Program-made: the position numbers and the translations under genes
From: Flavobacteriales bacterium
GTDB taxonomy: Bacteria > Bacteroidota > Bacteroidia > Flavobacteriales_D > Cryomorphaceae
Direction: 5' to 3'
Assembly: GCA_020200995.1 (NCBI GenBank)
Contig: JAIVHQ010000271.1
Coordinates: forward strand, 1-6,159
DNA: 6,159 bases
Shown: positions 4,907 through 6,159 of the stretch, piece after piece
Layout: the number at the start of each line of letters is the position of its first letter
Position numbering within the stretch: the first letter of the stretch is position 1
The notes under the pieces: generated by a model
Told to the model about the DNA's origin: nothing
Seen by the model: the letters and a program-made list of their open reading frames with translations, nothing else
The model's database searches: none

Positions 4907-5783
4907 CCTCATCCTACTGCATGTCACGGTGCTCATTTTCGGATTCACCGCCATCCTCGGAAAGCTCATCGAGACCCCTTCCGACAAGCTCGTGTTTTGG
5001 CGCATGGCGATTGCCGCCCTGAGCATCGGAATTTTCGCTTATGCCGCGGGCGAGATCAAAAAGTCATTGCGCACCAATGCTTTTAAATACGGCCTCATCG
5101 GGCTCATCATCGCCGCCCATTGGATTACCTTTTTCGAGGCCGTCAAGGTCAGCAACGTGTCGGTCACCCTGGCCTGCATGAGTGCCTCCACGCTCTTCAC
5201 CTCCGTGATTGAGCCCATCGCCTTTCGCCGCCGCATCCACCCCGGCGAGGTGGCCCTCGGCATCACCGTGATCGGCGGATTGGTGCTCATTTTCAGTTTC
5301 GAAACCGAATACGCACTCGGCATCACCTATGCCCTGATTTCCGCATTGCTCGCTTCCGTGTTCAATGTGGTGAACGGCACCTTTATTCGCAACGACAACC
5401 CCATCCGCATCAGCTTGGTGGAGATGATGGCAGGCACAGTTGGCATTGGTGTGTGGCTCCTCCTTTCGGGAAAAATGGACGCCGAAATCTTCATCATGCC
5501 GCCCATGGATTGGTTTTGGATCGGCGTTCTGGGAACGGTTTGCACGGCCTTCGCCTTTGTGGCCAGCGTAAAAGTGATGGAAGTGCTCACCCCCTTCACC
5601 GTGTCGCTCACCATCAACCTCGAACCGGTTTACGGCATCATTCTGGCCTTTTTCATTTTCGGCGAAAGTGAGCGCATGACGGGCGGGTTTTACGCCGGCA
5701 CGGCCATTCTGATATTGGCTTTGTTTGCGAATGCCGCGATGAAGAGCTATGCTATGAGGAAGGCGAAGTCCGGAAGCGTTTAA
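4887..5783 (+). CDS. EamA/DMT-superfamily permease
   Basis: The 298-residue protein has about ten hydrophobic segments in two similar halves, at about residues 7-136 and 144-283. This is the tandem EamA arrangement of the drug/metabolite transporter superfamily. Diagnostic stretches are the early WRM in helix 2 (LVFWRMAIAALS), SASTLFTSVIEP in the first half, and the second-half signature LEPVYGIILAFFIFGE near 245-260, typical of EamA proteins. It should act in the inner membrane. The substrate cannot be read from the sequence; relatives export amino acids, nucleotide-related compounds or other metabolites. The ATG at 4887 lies inside the end of the DUF502 gene in another frame and is supported by the helix 1 that follows at once. 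The C-terminus is short and basic (MRKAKSGSV), as is usual. Confidence 0.93.
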   Translation: MGTKQSNLILLHVTVLIFGFTAILGKLIETPSDKLVFWRMAIAALSIGIFAYAAGEIKKSLRTNAFKYGLIGLIIAAHWITFFEAVKVSNVSVTLACMSASTLFTSVIEPIAFRRRIHPGEVALGITVIGGLVLIFSFETEYALGITYALISALLASVFNVVNGTFIRNDNPIRISLVEMMAGTVGIGVWLLLSGKMDAEIFIMPPMDWFWIGVLGTVCTAFAFVASVKVMEVLTPFTVSLTINLEPVYGIILAFFIFGESERMTGGFYAGTAILILALFANAAMKSYAMRKAKSGSV

Positions 5784-5849
5784 TGGTGCAGTCAGGCACA
5801 GATTTCGAAGCAGTTAATTCGGCGCCAACCAGCGATTGATCGGTTCACC

Positions 5850-6062
5850 TTAGATTCGTGACCCTTTCACGCCGTCGACAAGCATACCGTTACGCGTCTT
5901 TTCGTCCTTTTGTGTCAAGTAATCACGGGCTTCCAACCGAAAATCGAATACAGATAACTTTGATCGATCACACATTTGCATGCCTGGGCAACTCAGAGGA
6001 ACAGTGCAGACAAATGATTTACTGAGGTTTGCGCTTGCCCGGCTGAGATTACTCATTTCCAT
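5850..6062 (-). CDS. Doubtful small ORF, 70 codons
   Basis: The ORF reads MEMSNLSRASANLSKSF at the start and contains FDFRLEARDYLTQKDEKTR near the middle. I do not recognise it. It has no signal peptide, membrane segment or clear domain, and its upstream leader runs into the probable repeat at 6084-6131. It would converge on the plus-strand transporter gene. The charged C-terminal half could belong to a real or decayed protein, but chance is just as likely. Confidence 0.22.
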   Translation of the reverse strand: MEMSNLSRASANLSKSFVCTVPLSCPGMQMCDRSKLSVFDFRLEARDYLTQKDEKTRNGMLVDGVKGSRI

Positions 6063-6083
6063 AACAGCTTTTCAGAGGTATTC

Positions 6084-6131
6084 GTGAGGTCCTTCGGAGT
6101 TCTTCCTCCTTGCAGTCGTCAGGATGACAGG
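6084..6131. repeat. Probable dispersed intergenic repeat
   Basis: The word GTCAGGATGACAGGG next to GTCCTTCGGAG resembles a class of intergenic repeats of the form 'TGTCATCCTGA...GGAAGGA.CTC' that I have seen in many Bacteroidota genomes when read on the minus strand. Only one copy is in the window, so repetition cannot be shown here. Confidence 0.35.
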
Positions 6132-6159
6132 GATCCTATGGGGTTATAGGGGCGGTTTT

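Larger units (their letters stand above)
5784..6159. other. Region with no convincing gene downstream of the EamA gene
   Basis: These 376 bp hold no family I recognise on either strand. No strong GC-rich hairpin with a T-run follows the transporter stop, so the operon terminator is not apparent. The far end holds a probable dispersed repeat (6084-6131) and a 5-bp stem (CCTAT at 6135-6139, ATAGG at 6146-6150), too weak to call a terminator. Confidence 0.5.

Noticed and set aside
6135..6159. Terminator at the right end
   Set aside because: The stem is only 5 bp, the following sequence is GGCGGTTTT rather than a direct T-run, and it is cut by the window end.

Overview
The window looks like a chromosome fragment from a Bacteroidota bacterium, probably from the Flavobacteriales/Sphingobacteriales side, of medium GC. 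The main evidence is two kinds of secreted protein that end in type IX secretion system (T9SS) type A sorting domains. They carry YPNP/FPNP entry motifs and basic C-termini such as QKLILEP and EGKFIVTH. Supporting signs are delta-60 beta-propeller repeats, A-rich leaders and no clear Shine-Dalgarno sites. Species cannot be named from the sequence.

Left part (about 1-3730). Everything here reads on the minus strand and forms a tandem array of damaged T9SS cargo genes. Two unit types alternate. Type B is a secreted delta-60-repeat protein of about 500 aa with a signal peptide. Type A is the C-terminal end of a different T9SS cargo protein. In transcription order the array is: a remnant B tail (3573-3659), short A fragment (3388-3576), B2 (3384-1894, split by an in-frame TAG), longer A fragment (1897-1397), and B1 (1393-148, broken by a 1-nt frameshift and a deletion of about 271 nt relative to B2). 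Both A-to-B junctions keep the same 3-nt gap, so the array looks like duplication of an A-B operon followed by decay. The B sorting-domain ends are 87% identical in DNA by hand count, while the A ends are about 73% identical. This suggests later exchange between the B tails. Related repeat sequences in opposite orientation lie at both edges of the array (1-36 and 3665-3729).

Right part (3730-5783). Three intact, ordinary plus-strand genes lie close together: an MmcQ/YjbR-family protein, a DUF502 membrane protein, and an EamA/DMT-family transporter whose start overlaps the DUF502 gene by 20 nt. They are probably one transcription unit. Two sets of short tandem repeats and an imperfect palindrome lie just upstream. 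The last 376 bp hold no convincing gene, only a weak minus-strand ORF and a piece that looks like a dispersed repeat.

The most unusual signal is a strong hairpin at the same place in the signal-peptide coding region of both B genes. Two base pairs in its stem change together between the copies. No complete new system can be demonstrated here. The array of broken cargo genes and the paired hairpin are the parts worth following up.
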